From the NCBI RefSeq assembly GCF_022921075.1, contig NZ_CP095050.1, positions 4,774,001-4,838,000 of the forward strand: a stretch of 64,000 nt of DNA. Reading direction: 5' to 3'. Both the position numbers and the translations under genes were made by a program. Shown one piece after another: positions 7,976-16,516 of the stretch. Numbering within the stretch: the stretch's first letter is position 1; each line of letters starts with the position of its first letter. Source of the DNA: Hymenobacter sp. 5317J-9. GTDB lineage: Bacteria > Bacteroidota > Bacteroidia > Cytophagales > Hymenobacteraceae. The notes under the pieces were generated by a model, which worked only from the letters and a program-made list of their open reading frames with translations, did not search any database and was not told the DNA's origin.

Positions 7976-8533
7976 TCAGCGAGCCGGCGGCTGGGAGGCC
8001 AGCAGTTCTTCCAGCCGCTCGGCCTCGCGCTCAAGGCCAGCCAGGCGGGCTTCGAGCAGGCCCTGGGGACCGGCCCCGCAGGCATAGAGCAACTCCACTT
8101 CGGCTTCCTGCTCGAAGCGGCTTAGCCAGGCATCGGCCTGGGCAGGGAGCGGGTCGGGCCCGGTCCAGGCCCGGAGGGTGGGCAAGGCGGCCCGGCGCGC
8201 CTCGTAGCACCGGGCCTTGTCGCGCAGAATTTCCAGCTGGTACCGCAGCCCACGGATGCGGTGCTGGCATTTGCGCAACTGGTCCTGTATGGGCTTGGCG
8301 TTGGGCGGCAAGGGGGGCAGCGGCGGCAGGGCCGGCACGGGGGCATTCGTCGCCGGGTCGAAGCCCAGGTTTGCGGCGGCCAGGTTCAGGCGCATCTCGC
8401 GCGGCCAGTAGTCGCCGAGCAGCGGGGGCAGGCGCCGGCCGGTTTCGCCCTCGGCAATGCTGGAACGGGCCACGCCCAGCCAAGCCGCCAACTGCTCCTG
8501 GGTGAGGCCAAAAAATTTGCGGGTCGTGCTCAT
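7976..8533 (-). CDS. HTH (XRE-like) DNA-binding protein with C-terminal coiled coil
   Basis: 185 residues. Residues 8-37 (GLTQEQLAAWLGVARSSIAE, GETGRRLPP) form a lambda-repressor-type helix-turn-helix. A proline-rich hinge (VPALPPLPPLPP, ~67-78) leads to a long Arg/Glu/Leu-rich helical region (~82-180), which probably mediates oligomerisation. No sensor domain is seen. The region immediately upstream (8543-8594) carries two direct GCGACATTTT repeats and one inverted copy, which suggests autoregulation. The target genes may be the secreted paralogs just downstream; this is inference. Confidence 0.78.
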   Translation of the reverse strand: MSTTRKFFGLTQEQLAAWLGVARSSIAEGETGRRLPPLLGDYWPREMRLNLAAANLGFDPATNAPVPALPPLPPLPPNAKPIQDQLRKCQHRIRGLRYQLEILRDKARCYEARRAALPTLRAWTGPDPLPAQADAWLSRFEQEAEVELLYACGAGPQGLLEARLAGLEREAERLEELLASQPPAR

Positions 8534-8542
8534 GCCGCAAAT

Positions 8543-8594
8543 TGCGACATTTTCTGCTGCGACATTTTACATTGTCGACGGCAAAATTGTCGCA
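8543..8594 (-). promoter_or_regulatory. Operator-like repeats upstream of the HTH gene
   Basis: GCGACATTTT occurs at 8544-8553 and 8559-8568 (15-bp period) and inverted as AAAATTGTCGC at 8583-8593, with ATTGTCGAC between. The cluster starts 11 bp upstream of the HTH start codon, where a repressor would block its own promoter. The rest of the gap to plsY (8595-8731) shows nothing clear. Confidence 0.5.
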
Positions 8595-8731
8595 GGCTCG
8601 CTATCCATGGCCGACCGGCGGCGCGCCTGGGGCTCGGGCAGTTGAACGGTACCAGGCCCGCGCCAGCGGCAGGGCACGGCTTCCACACCATAGGCATTGG
8701 TGGCGACGGGCTGCGCCCACCGCACCGGTTT

Positions 8732-9376
8732 TTATTTGCGCCCAAACAGCGGCACGCGGCTTTCGGTGCCGGCGCGCAGGCGGCCGATGTTGGCCCGGTG
8801 GGTGTAGATGAGCAGGGCCGCCAGCACGAAGCCGACGTAGACCATAAACGGCTGCTGCGGCCGAAACGGGGGCAGCAGCTGCAGCAGCGCAAAGCTCACG
8901 CCCGCTGTCATGGAGGCCAGCGACACGTAGCGGAACAGCAGCAGCATTACCACAAAAATGCCCATGCACACGCCCACCGTGGCCGGCGCCACGCCCAGCA
9001 TCATGCCCAGAATGGTGGCCACGCCCTTGCCACCCCGAAACTGCGCAAACACCGGGTAGATGTGCCCCACCACCGCCAGCACCCCGCAGGCCAGCTTGAA
9101 ATATAGCTCGTGCTCGGGCGCAATGGCGCCGTAGGTCACCAGCAGCTTCGGCAGGAAATACGCCGCCACAAAGCCCTTGAGCGCATCCACCAGCAGCACC
9201 GCCGAGCCCGCCTTGGGGCCCAGCACCCGGAAGGTATTGGTGGCGCCGGCGTTGCCGGAGCCGTGCTCCCGAATGTCGGCTAGGTTGAAAAAGCGGCGAC
9301 CCACCCACAGGGCCGTGGGAATGGAGCCCAGCAAATAGGCCACGACGAGGGCAAGGGCAATGTAGAGGATGGTCAT
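8732..9376 (-). CDS. plsY: Glycerol-3-phosphate acyltransferase PlsY
   Basis: 214 residues, the normal length for the family. Start at 9376 (MTILYIALALVVAYLLGSIP); the open frame upstream runs into inverted repeat R2. The three conserved cytoplasmic motifs are visible: GSIPTALWVGR near residues 16-26, HGSGNAGATNTFRVLG near 36-51, and FRGGKGVATILG near 102-113. It has five or so hydrophobic membrane segments. PlsY transfers an acyl group from acyl-phosphate to glycerol-3-phosphate to make lysophosphatidate, the first committed step of phospholipid synthesis, at the inner membrane. It probably has its own promoter downstream of R2. Confidence 0.95.
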   Translation of the reverse strand: MTILYIALALVVAYLLGSIPTALWVGRRFFNLADIREHGSGNAGATNTFRVLGPKAGSAVLLVDALKGFVAAYFLPKLLVTYGAIAPEHELYFKLACGVLAVVGHIYPVFAQFRGGKGVATILGMMLGVAPATVGVCMGIFVVMLLLFRYVSLASMTAGVSFALLQLLPPFRPQQPFMVYVGFVLAALLIYTHRANIGRLRAGTESRVPLFGRK

Positions 9377-9401
9377 GCGTGAGCGAGGATTGGGGCCATA
9401 A

Positions 9402-9495
9402 AGAACGTCATGCTGAGCTTGTCGAAGCATCTCTGCCGCGAGAGTAAATGGTTACTTCCCCGGTAGAGATGCTTCGACAAGCTCAGCATGACGTC
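9402..9495. repeat. REP/MITE-like inverted repeat R2
   Basis: Arms AGAACGTCATGCTGAGCTTG.. and ..CAAGCTCAGCATGACGTCTT with the GAAGCATCTCT core in each, loop of about 22 nt. Lies between plsY and the 3' end of the giant protein gene. Same arm variant as R8. Confidence 0.9.
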
Positions 9496-9517
9496 TTGTT
9501 TTAGCGACTGTAGCCTC

Positions 9518-12500
9518 CTAGCTGTCGCCGAAGGGGTCGTTTTCGGCTTTCTTCTTGCGCTTTTCTTCCTCCTTCTTCTTTTTCTCCTCCTCCTTTTTCA
9601 GCTTTTCGGCTTCCTTGGCCTGGCGCTCGGCTTCTTTCTTGGCCTGGGCGGGGTCTGGCTCGGTGGCCGGAGCGTCGGCGGCGGGTTCGGCGGCTTTTTC
9701 CTTGGTTTTGGTTTTCTCCTTTTTCGGCTCCTCGGTGGCCGGGGCATCGGCGGCGGGTTCGGCAGCCTTCTCTTTGGTCTTGGTTTTTTCCTTCACCGGC
9801 GCGGGGGCCGGCTCGTCGATGGTGCCGTCGCCGAAGGGGTCGTTGTCCTTGGCCTTCTTCTTTTTCTTGGTGGGAGCTTCTTCCGCCGGCTGCGAGCCCG
9901 GGTTGGCGTTGGGGTCCGCGCCGAAGGCGTCCTCATCCTTGCTCTTTTTCTTCTTTTTCTTGTCCTCGAACACGTCAAAGTTGCCGGTGGAAACCGGGGC
10001 GGCCGGGCGCGCGGCCAGCTTGCCGGACTTGCCCAGGAAGTCTTTCTGGAAGTGCGAGCGGAAAGCGTCTACGTCGGAGAAATCGCCCAAGAACGTGCCG
10101 TAGCTGGTGGCCGTCTCGTAATCGCCCTTCTGCTTGCCGCCAATTTCGGCGTCGAAGCTCTCGCTCGACGACTTCGCCTTGAGCAGGTTGTTGGCGTACT
10201 TGAGGTAGTACCAGGTTTGCGGCTCGGGCTCGAGGTAGACTTCCACCACGTCGGTGGCGTTTTCGCGGTGAATTTCCACGTAGCCGTTCACCAGCGCATT
10301 CAGGGGCGTTTTGCCCACGCCGGCCAGGCCAATCTCGCCCACCGAGTACCAGGCGCGCTTCTTCTCGTTCCAGCGCAGGTTCACCTTGCTCAGCAGAATG
10401 GTGTGGGCCAGCTTGGGCGAGAGCTTCATGAGCGGGTCGGCGGCGCCGCGGTGGCCGGCGTAGCCTTCCACGCCCTTGTCGCCAATGAACTGGCCCAGCT
10501 TGTACAACTCGTTGGTAGAGCCGTCCTGGGCCTCGGCCGAGCCCTTGGTGACCTTCACCAGCTCAGCACCCATCACCTCCACGGCTTTGGGCGGCATGTT
10601 GATGTCGATGCCCAGCAGGGCGTCCACGGAGTAGCGGGCGCTGTCGGGGTTGGCCGTGCCCACGCCGCTGGCCACCATCTTGTAGTCTTTGGTGGAAGTG
10701 ATGAACGTCATCGGCCCGCGGAAGCTGAGCGAGTTCGTCTCGTCGGTATAGGTGAGGGCGGCGCCTTCGTAGGCATTCACGTCGTCGAGGTCGCGGCGCG
10801 AAATGCTGTAAATGCCCTTTTTGTCGTCGTAGCGCAGCTCCCCGTCCACCTTGAACAGGGGCACGTCGGTGGGGTTGGGCACCGTGGCGGCGTAGAGCGG
10901 ATACACTTTGTTGCTCTGGTCCGACACGAACAGACCCGTCACGAGCGGCGTGCCGTCTTCGGCCTTGATGTCTTTCAGGTTGAGGCTAAAATTCTTGGGG
11001 TCGATGGAGTCCTTCACCGCAATCCACTCGGCCGATTTCCGGTCTTTGCCAAACTGCAGCTGCACCTGGCCGTCGAAGGCAAAGCCGCGGCGCTGCGAGT
11101 TCAGCTGCACGTTGCCCCGGTAGCCGATGCGCGGCGTGAGCTGAAACTTGCTGTTGGCGTTCACCACGGCCGTGGCCAGGGTGGCGGGGCCCGCTTCCTC
11201 ATCGGTCAGGTCCGATTCTTTTTTACGGCTCAGCAGGCCCTTTTTACCCTTGCCAGCGCCGGCCAGCACCGCGCCGGGGTCAGGCTCAAAGTTGGAAAAG
11301 CGCAGGGCTACCGAGTCGCGCGCCGTCTTAAACGTGTATTCGGCGGTGCCCGTGAAGGCCACCTTCGACAGCACCTCGATGCTGCCCTTGCTCAGGCGGT
11401 GGAACTTGGCCAGCGAATCGAGCACCACCGTGGCGTTCTTGAAGCGTCCAATCTTGCCGTTGGCGCCAATGTTTACCTTGCCCGAGTCGGGGTACACCCA
11501 GGCGTCGGCGGCGGCGATGTAGGGCACGCCGCCCACCTTCATCTGGTACTTGGCCAGGTCGTAGGTGGCCGTGGAGGCCTTAAACTTCAGGCCCTGCTGG
11601 TCGGGGTTGGTGGAGTAGAAGTACGACTTCGTGGAATCGGCATTGGCCGCCACGCGCAGCTTCACCTGCTTTTTCTTGAAGTCCCAGTGCCCGCCGCTCA
11701 GGGTGGTTTTGAACTTGGAATACGGCAGGTCGATGCTGGCCTTGCTGCCTTCTTCGCGCTTGAAGTCGGCGTAGCCTTTCTGCAGGTTGTAGTCGAACGC
11801 CACGTCGTTGGCCGTAAGGGCCGGCTTGTTGGCCTCGGCCGATTTCACGCTCAGCGAGGCCTTGCGGCCCGAGTAGCTGTCCGACTTGAAGGTGAATTCC
11901 GGCGACTTAATGAACGACTGCGGCCCATCGAGGCGGCCGTCGCCGCCGGCATTCTTGGGCGTCAGCAGCGCAGTGCCTTTGAAGTTGTAGGCCGTGGTGG
12001 TCTTGGTTTTGGGGTCGAGGGCCGAGTAGAGGCGAATGGCTTCGCCGCTGGCCGGCGTGGTCAGGTACATCGAGTCCTGCCGCACCTTCCAGTTCATGAG
12101 GTAGCCGGCAGGCAGGTTCATCTTCGGAATGTCGGCCCCGTCGGCCTTCTTCGCCGCGATGGCGCCCGTCTTGCCCACGGCCACCACCGAGTCGCGGTAG
12201 AACACGAAGCTGTTCGAGGTAAACGTGCCGGACTGGTAGTTCACCTGGCCGTCGGCCTGCAGGCCCTTGCCATCCATCTTCACCTTATTGAATACCCGGC
12301 CCCGGCCCTTATACAGCGGGAAGCCGTCTTTGGGCACGTCGTACACGAAGCCCAACGAGCCGTCGGGCTGCACCGTGAGCTTGGTTTTGATGTCGGGAAT
12401 GATGCCGCCGCTGCGGAACGTGCCATCGAAGCCCGACGCCGCCTTGCCGATGCCGTTGAGCGAATCGAGCTTAAACGGCGGAATGTCGAACACCAACGTT

Positions 12501-15055
12501 GAGTCGTAGGCCCCGCCCAGCACGTCCTGCTTGCCGAAGTACACGTTGGCCCCGCTCTTGGAGTCGAAGGACGGGTACTGCGGTTTTTTCTTGCGGCCCG
12601 ACTTGTTCTTGGGGTCGTTCAGATACAGGCGGCCCGTCGAGACTTTGCCTTTGTTGGTGAGGGCAAAGTCGGCCCGCTTGCCGGTGGGCTTGCCCTTGGC
12701 ATCCTTGGCTTCGCTGCGAATGACGATGGAGTCAATCTTGGCCATGTCGACGTAGAAACCGTCGTAGTCGAACTTAAACTCGCGCCCCTTGAAGCGCATG
12801 GCCGAGGCCACCACCGTGCCGCTGAAATCGATGTTGCGGTTTTTCTTGATGCGGATGATGGAGCTGTCCGGCTTCACAAACACCGTGGCCGAGTCGTCGG
12901 AAAAGTTGAACCGGTCCACGCCGCGCACCAGCAGCTCGTTGGTGTTCAGGTTGAGCGTGGCGTTGCGGCCCGAGCCCGACAAGGACTTGATGGCGATGTG
13001 GTCGTAGTCCTTCTTGTCGCGGGCCGAAGCCACGTAGTGGAAGCCCTTGGGCAGAATGGTCACCTCGCCGGTTTGGGGGTTCCAGCTCACGTAGCCGTCG
13101 CGGGTGAGGCCCGACGCGGCGCTCCGCATGTTGCCTTCCGAGGTTTGGAGGTCGCGAGCCAGGTCGCTCACGTTGATGGTTTTGGCGTTGCCGTGGGCCT
13201 GGCTGTAGCCCACCAGCATCTGCAGCGGGTGCAGCCGGTTGATGCTTTTGAGCTGCTGGTAGCGGTTGTTGGTAAAGAATTCCTTGCTCTCAAAATCGGC
13301 CGACTGCTGGTTTTTCGACGACAGCACCTCAAAGTCGACCGTGGGCTGGCGCAGGTTCCAGGTCAGGGCCTGCGTCCGGATTTCCATCTGGTGGTAGGAG
13401 TCGCTGTAGGGCGTGTTTTTATACAGGCCTTCCTCGCGCGAGAGCTTCAGCTGCTGCTTGCCCTTGTTGTACTTGAGCTGGGCGCCGGGGTGCGTCACCG
13501 AGTCTTTGGCGCCCTGGTAGATGGTGATGGCGGCGCGGCTGGCCGTAATCAGCGAGTCGCCCAGCACATAGGCCCGCGACGCGGCTTTAAACTTGGGCTT
13601 GCCGTCGAGGCTCACCGTGAGGTTGGACAGCGAGCCGTCGAGGGCCGCGCTGAGGACCCGGCCGCCCGCCATCGACAGGCCACCGCGGTAGGTGATGTTG
13701 TCGCCCAGGCTTTTGATGCGGGCGTCGTTGGTGAGGGAGATGAAGCGCGGGTAGCCGTTGTCGGTCACGCCGGGCTTGCGGCGCACGGCTTTGTAGCTGA
13801 GGGCGCCTTTCACGGGGGCTTCCAGCAGGGCCGGGTAGGTCAGGGTCACGGGCTGGGCCGTGAACTCCGGCTTGGTCATGTCGAAGTCGAACCCCGCCAG
13901 GTCGGCCGTCACCAGGTTGGTCTTGATGGACCATACAAACTGCCCACCGGTGGCAATGAAGCGGTTGGAATTGGGCACGGCCGTGCCGCTCACCTTCTTG
14001 ATAAACACCGAATCACCGGCCGAAGCAATGAACAGGTCGGCATCCTTAATCACCATGACCGCCCCGCGCGCCGGCGGAGCCAGGTACTCCTCATATGGCG
14101 CGGCCGAGGGCGTGAAGCCGGTAGTGGGCGTCTCAAAATCGGCAGCTTTGGCCGCCACTTCCGAGGCCGAAGGCGTCTTGGCTGCCGCCGGGCTGGCTTT
14201 AGCGGCTGGCGCGGCTTTGGCCACGGGCTTTTTGGCGGGCGCCTTCTTTTTCACGGGCGCACCCCAGCCGTCGTCGGCGTCGCCCCAGCCCCCGCCCGAG
14301 GGCGACGACCACAAATCGGCGGTGTCCCAGCCGCTGCTGCTGGCTTTTTTCTTGGGGGCCGGCTTAGGCGCGGCTTTGGCCACGGGCTTGGCGGCCGGCT
14401 TTTTGGCGGCCGGTTTGGGCGCAGCGGGCAGGGGCTCTTCTTTCGGAGCCGGCGCAGCCGTTCCGAAATCGAGGTTGGAAACCGGCGCGGCAATGGGCGA
14501 ATAGGCAAACGACACCGTGCCGCCCACGGCGCGCAGGGTGTTGTAGCCCGTTTTGTAGAGGTAGCCGCCGTTGAGGAAGCGGTTGGTGGACGTGATGAAC
14601 TTCTCGGTTTCGGTGGGTGCCTCCTTGTCCAGGGTCTGGCCCAGCACGTCGAGGTACTGGTCCATTTGCGCGTCGCTGAGCTTGGCCTTGGTGGCGCCGC
14701 CCACAATGGCCCCAAACAGGCTCTCGAAGTGCGGCCGGGGCCGGAAGTGCTTGGCCAGCATGGTTTGCGACAGCGCCACGATGCGCGCCTGCTGCGACGA
14801 GGTGAGGCGGTTGCTGCCCCACAGCTCTTTGAGGCGCGCGGCACTGGCCATGGCCGCAGCATTCTTGGTGCTGGCCATCATGCTTTGCACGTCGGCGATG
14901 TACTGGAGCGGGTCGGTGGCCAGCTTGCCCACCTGGTAGCGCGGGGCCGCAGGCGGGGGCGTGCCCGGAGCCGCCGCTTTCGTCTGGGCCTGCGCCGCTG
15001 AGTAGCTGCCCAGCACCAGGCCCAGCCAGGCCGTTAGAATAATATATGGCTTCAT
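9518..15055 (-). CDS. Giant secreted protein of unknown function (1845 residues)
   Basis: ATG 15055 begins the signal peptide MKPYIILTAWLGLVLGSYSA. Order of regions: ~25-230 helical (SMMASTKNAAAMASAARLKE, then segments on a TLDKEAPTETEKF pattern); ~240-350 Pro/Ala/Lys linker (KKPAAKPVAKAAPKPAPKKK) with Gly/Trp/Asp patches; ~380-1680 a long run of beta-type segments (e.g. FSGTVVASAMRFKGREFKF, YRGGLSMAGGRVLSAALDGS) rich in asparagine-free turns, resembling repetitive beta-sheet envelope proteins; ~1690-1845 Lys/Glu-rich tail with a 24-residue tandem repeat and DPFGD motifs at two places including the C-terminus. No catalytic motif, T9SS domain or membrane helix was recognised. It stands alone between R2 and a divergent gap. 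Likely periplasmic or cell-surface structural protein; function unknown. Confidence 0.8.
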   Translation of the reverse strand: MKPYIILTAWLGLVLGSYSAAQAQTKAAAPGTPPPAAPRYQVGKLATDPLQYIADVQSMMASTKNAAAMASAARLKELWGSNRLTSSQQARIVALSQTMLAKHFRPRPHFESLFGAIVGGATKAKLSDAQMDQYLDVLGQTLDKEAPTETEKFITSTNRFLNGGYLYKTGYNTLRAVGGTVSFAYSPIAAPVSNLDFGTAAPAPKEEPLPAAPKPAAKKPAAKPVAKAAPKPAPKKKASSSGWDTADLWSSPSGGGWGDADDGWGAPVKKKAPAKKPVAKAAPAAKASPAAAKTPSASEVAAKAADFETPTTGFTPSAAPYEEYLAPPARGAVMVIKDADLFIASAGDSVFIKKVSGTAVPNSNRFIATGGQFVWSIKTNLVTADLAGFDFDMTKPEFTAQPVTLTYPALLEAPVKGALSYKAVRRKPGVTDNGYPRFISLTNDARIKSLGDNITYRGGLSMAGGRVLSAALDGSLSNLTVSLDGKPKFKAASRAYVLGDSLITASRAAITIYQGAKDSVTHPGAQLKYNKGKQQLKLSREEGLYKNTPYSDSYHQMEIRTQALTWNLRQPTVDFEVLSSKNQQSADFESKEFFTNNRYQQLKSINRLHPLQMLVGYSQAHGNAKTINVSDLARDLQTSEGNMRSAASGLTRDGYVSWNPQTGEVTILPKGFHYVASARDKKDYDHIAIKSLSGSGRNATLNLNTNELLVRGVDRFNFSDDSATVFVKPDSSIIRIKKNRNIDFSGTVVASAMRFKGREFKFDYDGFYVDMAKIDSIVIRSEAKDAKGKPTGKRADFALTNKGKVSTGRLYLNDPKNKSGRKKKPQYPSFDSKSGANVYFGKQDVLGGAYDSTLVFDIPPFKLDSLNGIGKAASGFDGTFRSGGIIPDIKTKLTVQPDGSLGFVYDVPKDGFPLYKGRGRVFNKVKMDGKGLQADGQVNYQSGTFTSNSFVFYRDSVVAVGKTGAIAAKKADGADIPKMNLPAGYLMNWKVRQDSMYLTTPASGEAIRLYSALDPKTKTTTAYNFKGTALLTPKNAGGDGRLDGPQSFIKSPEFTFKSDSYSGRKASLSVKSAEANKPALTANDVAFDYNLQKGYADFKREEGSKASIDLPYSKFKTTLSGGHWDFKKKQVKLRVAANADSTKSYFYSTNPDQQGLKFKASTATYDLAKYQMKVGGVPYIAAADAWVYPDSGKVNIGANGKIGRFKNATVVLDSLAKFHRLSKGSIEVLSKVAFTGTAEYTFKTARDSVALRFSNFEPDPGAVLAGAGKGKKGLLSRKKESDLTDEEAGPATLATAVVNANSKFQLTPRIGYRGNVQLNSQRRGFAFDGQVQLQFGKDRKSAEWIAVKDSIDPKNFSLNLKDIKAEDGTPLVTGLFVSDQSNKVYPLYAATVPNPTDVPLFKVDGELRYDDKKGIYSISRRDLDDVNAYEGAALTYTDETNSLSFRGPMTFITSTKDYKMVASGVGTANPDSARYSVDALLGIDINMPPKAVEVMGAELVKVTKGSAEAQDGSTNELYKLGQFIGDKGVEGYAGHRGAADPLMKLSPKLAHTILLSKVNLRWNEKKRAWYSVGEIGLAGVGKTPLNALVNGYVEIHRENATDVVEVYLEPEPQTWYYLKYANNLLKAKSSSESFDAEIGGKQKGDYETATSYGTFLGDFSDVDAFRSHFQKDFLGKSGKLAARPAAPVSTGNFDVFEDKKKKKKSKDEDAFGADPNANPGSQPAEEAPTKKKKKAKDNDPFGDGTIDEPAPAPVKEKTKTKEKAAEPAADAPATEEPKKEKTKTKEKAAEPAADAPATEPDPAQAKKEAERQAKEAEKLKKEEEKKKKEEEKRKKKAENDPFGDS
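9661..9800 (-). repeat. Intragenic tandem repeat in the giant protein tail
   Basis: Two copies, 72 bp apart, encode a 24-residue unit containing KTKTKEKAAEPAADAPATE. They differ at only a few bases. Low-complexity Lys/Glu/Ala sequence; prone to copy-number change. Confidence 0.75.
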
Positions 15056-15464
15056 AAAGTCTGTTTTCTGTGATAACGGCGTGTGGTGCAAGCCCGGGCC
15101 GGCCCGCAATGCCGGTCGCATCACGCCTCGCCCACTGATTTCGCGGCCGCCTCCTTCAACGACGCGGCCACCGCCCCACGGGCTGCTTTTTTGAACGCAA
15201 ACACCTGGCACGAAGGATAGTGCCCGGCTTTGCACCCAAAAACCCGGTACAAGTTAGGCAGAATCAAAAAATCAATCTACCGCCCCCTGCCACTTAAGCA
15301 CGATACCCGCTGACTATCAATTACATTACCAGCAAGGTGCGGTTGCACGCCCTTGCCATAGTTCACTTTTGAACAGATGCATGGGCCTGAACCAGGCCGT
15401 GGCTTTCTGAAGTGCGGCCGCCCGGACCCGGCAGCTGTTTGCCGCCACGCTTTACATTTGGCGC
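15056..15464. other. Divergent intergenic region, no gene
   Basis: 409 bp between the divergent giant protein and Gfo/Idh genes. No plausible ORF with a start and coding-like composition. A TACATTTG at 15453-15460 fits TAnnTTTG but sits 4 bp from the Gfo/Idh ATG, so it would give an almost leaderless transcript. No REP element or palindromic operator seen. Confidence 0.5.
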
Positions 15465-16505
15465 ATGACCACTGCACCCATTCGCACCGCTTTGCTGGCC
15501 TACGGCATGTCGGGCAAGCTTTTCCAGGCTCCTTTCCTCACGGCGCACGCCGGCTTCGACCTCGTGGGCGTGGTGGAGCGCACCGAGCAGCGCATGCACC
15601 GCGACTACCCCGGCATCCGCAGCTACCCCAGCGTGGCCGAGCTGCTGGCCGACCCCAGCCTGGAGCTGGTGGTGGTGAACACGCCCAGCAACACCCACTT
15701 CGACCTGGCCAGCCAGGCCCTGCGCGCCGGCAAGCACGTGCTGCTCGAAAAGCCCGTGGCCACCTCCGTGGCCCAGTTGCAGGAGCTACTGGCGCTGGCC
15801 CGGCAGGCCGGCCGCCACCTGCTGGCCTACCACAACCGTCGCTGGGACACCGACTTCGGCGCCGTGCGCCGCGTGGTGGAAAGCGGGCAGCTGGGCCAGC
15901 TCATCGAAGCGCATTTCCGCTTCGACCGCTACAAGCCCGCCCTCAACGCCAAGAAATTCAAAGAAGAAGCGCTGCCCGGCAGCGGCCTGCTCTATGACCT
16001 GGGCCCGCACCTCATCGACCAGGCCATCAGCCTGTTTGGCCAGCCGCTGAGCTTCCACAAAACCGCGGGCCACTACCGCACCGACACGCAGGTCGACGAC
16101 TACTTCTCGCTGCACCTGCGCTACCCGCAGGGCCTGAATGTGTGGCTGACCTCCGGCCTGCTCATCGCCGACCCGGTGCCGGCCTACGTGCTACACGGCA
16201 CCCAAGGCAGCTACCAGAAAGGCCGCACCGACCCGCAGGAACCTCAGCTACTGCAAGGCATGTCGCCGCTGGCGCCCGAATACGGCCGCGAAAAACCCGG
16301 CGAAGAAGGCCGCCTGACCGTGGCCGGCCCCGATGGCGCGCTCACGACCCAACCCGACGCCGCCGCGCCCGGCAACTACCTCGGTCTGTTCGACGCCGTG
16401 CAGCAAGCCATTCGGCACAACGCCCCCTACCCTATTCGGGAGGACCAGCTGCTGTGGCAAAACGAGCTGCTGGAGGCACCCGCCGCCTGGGATTTCCGGA
16501 AATAG
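15465..16505 (+). CDS. Gfo/Idh/MocA family NAD(P)-dependent oxidoreductase
   Basis: 346 residues. N-terminal Rossmann fold: RTALLAYGMSGKLFQAPFL in place of the usual GxGxxG, then VVVNTPSNTHFDLASQAL and the hallmark GKHVLLEKPVATS, where the Lys contacts cofactor and substrate. C-terminal alpha/beta domain includes GSGLLYDLGPHLIDQA, with the conserved DLG-H signature. Family members oxidise or reduce sugars, inositols or related compounds in the cytoplasm; this branch (YagA/YdgJ-like) has no firm substrate. Convergent with fbp, 11 bp apart. No obvious link to the pectin genes apart from proximity. Confidence 0.92.
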   Translation: MTTAPIRTALLAYGMSGKLFQAPFLTAHAGFDLVGVVERTEQRMHRDYPGIRSYPSVAELLADPSLELVVVNTPSNTHFDLASQALRAGKHVLLEKPVATSVAQLQELLALARQAGRHLLAYHNRRWDTDFGAVRRVVESGQLGQLIEAHFRFDRYKPALNAKKFKEEALPGSGLLYDLGPHLIDQAISLFGQPLSFHKTAGHYRTDTQVDDYFSLHLRYPQGLNVWLTSGLLIADPVPAYVLHGTQGSYQKGRTDPQEPQLLQGMSPLAPEYGREKPGEEGRLTVAGPDGALTTQPDAAAPGNYLGLFDAVQQAIRHNAPYPIREDQLLWQNELLEAPAAWDFRK

Positions 16506-16516
16506 CGGCTCCTGCC

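Noticed and set aside
9488..12502. Long plus-strand open frames (to 12502 and 12998-15001) opposite the giant protein
   Set aside because: Shadow of the minus-strand gene; no signal peptide or domain, and the minus frame has a clear signal peptide and coherent domain pattern.
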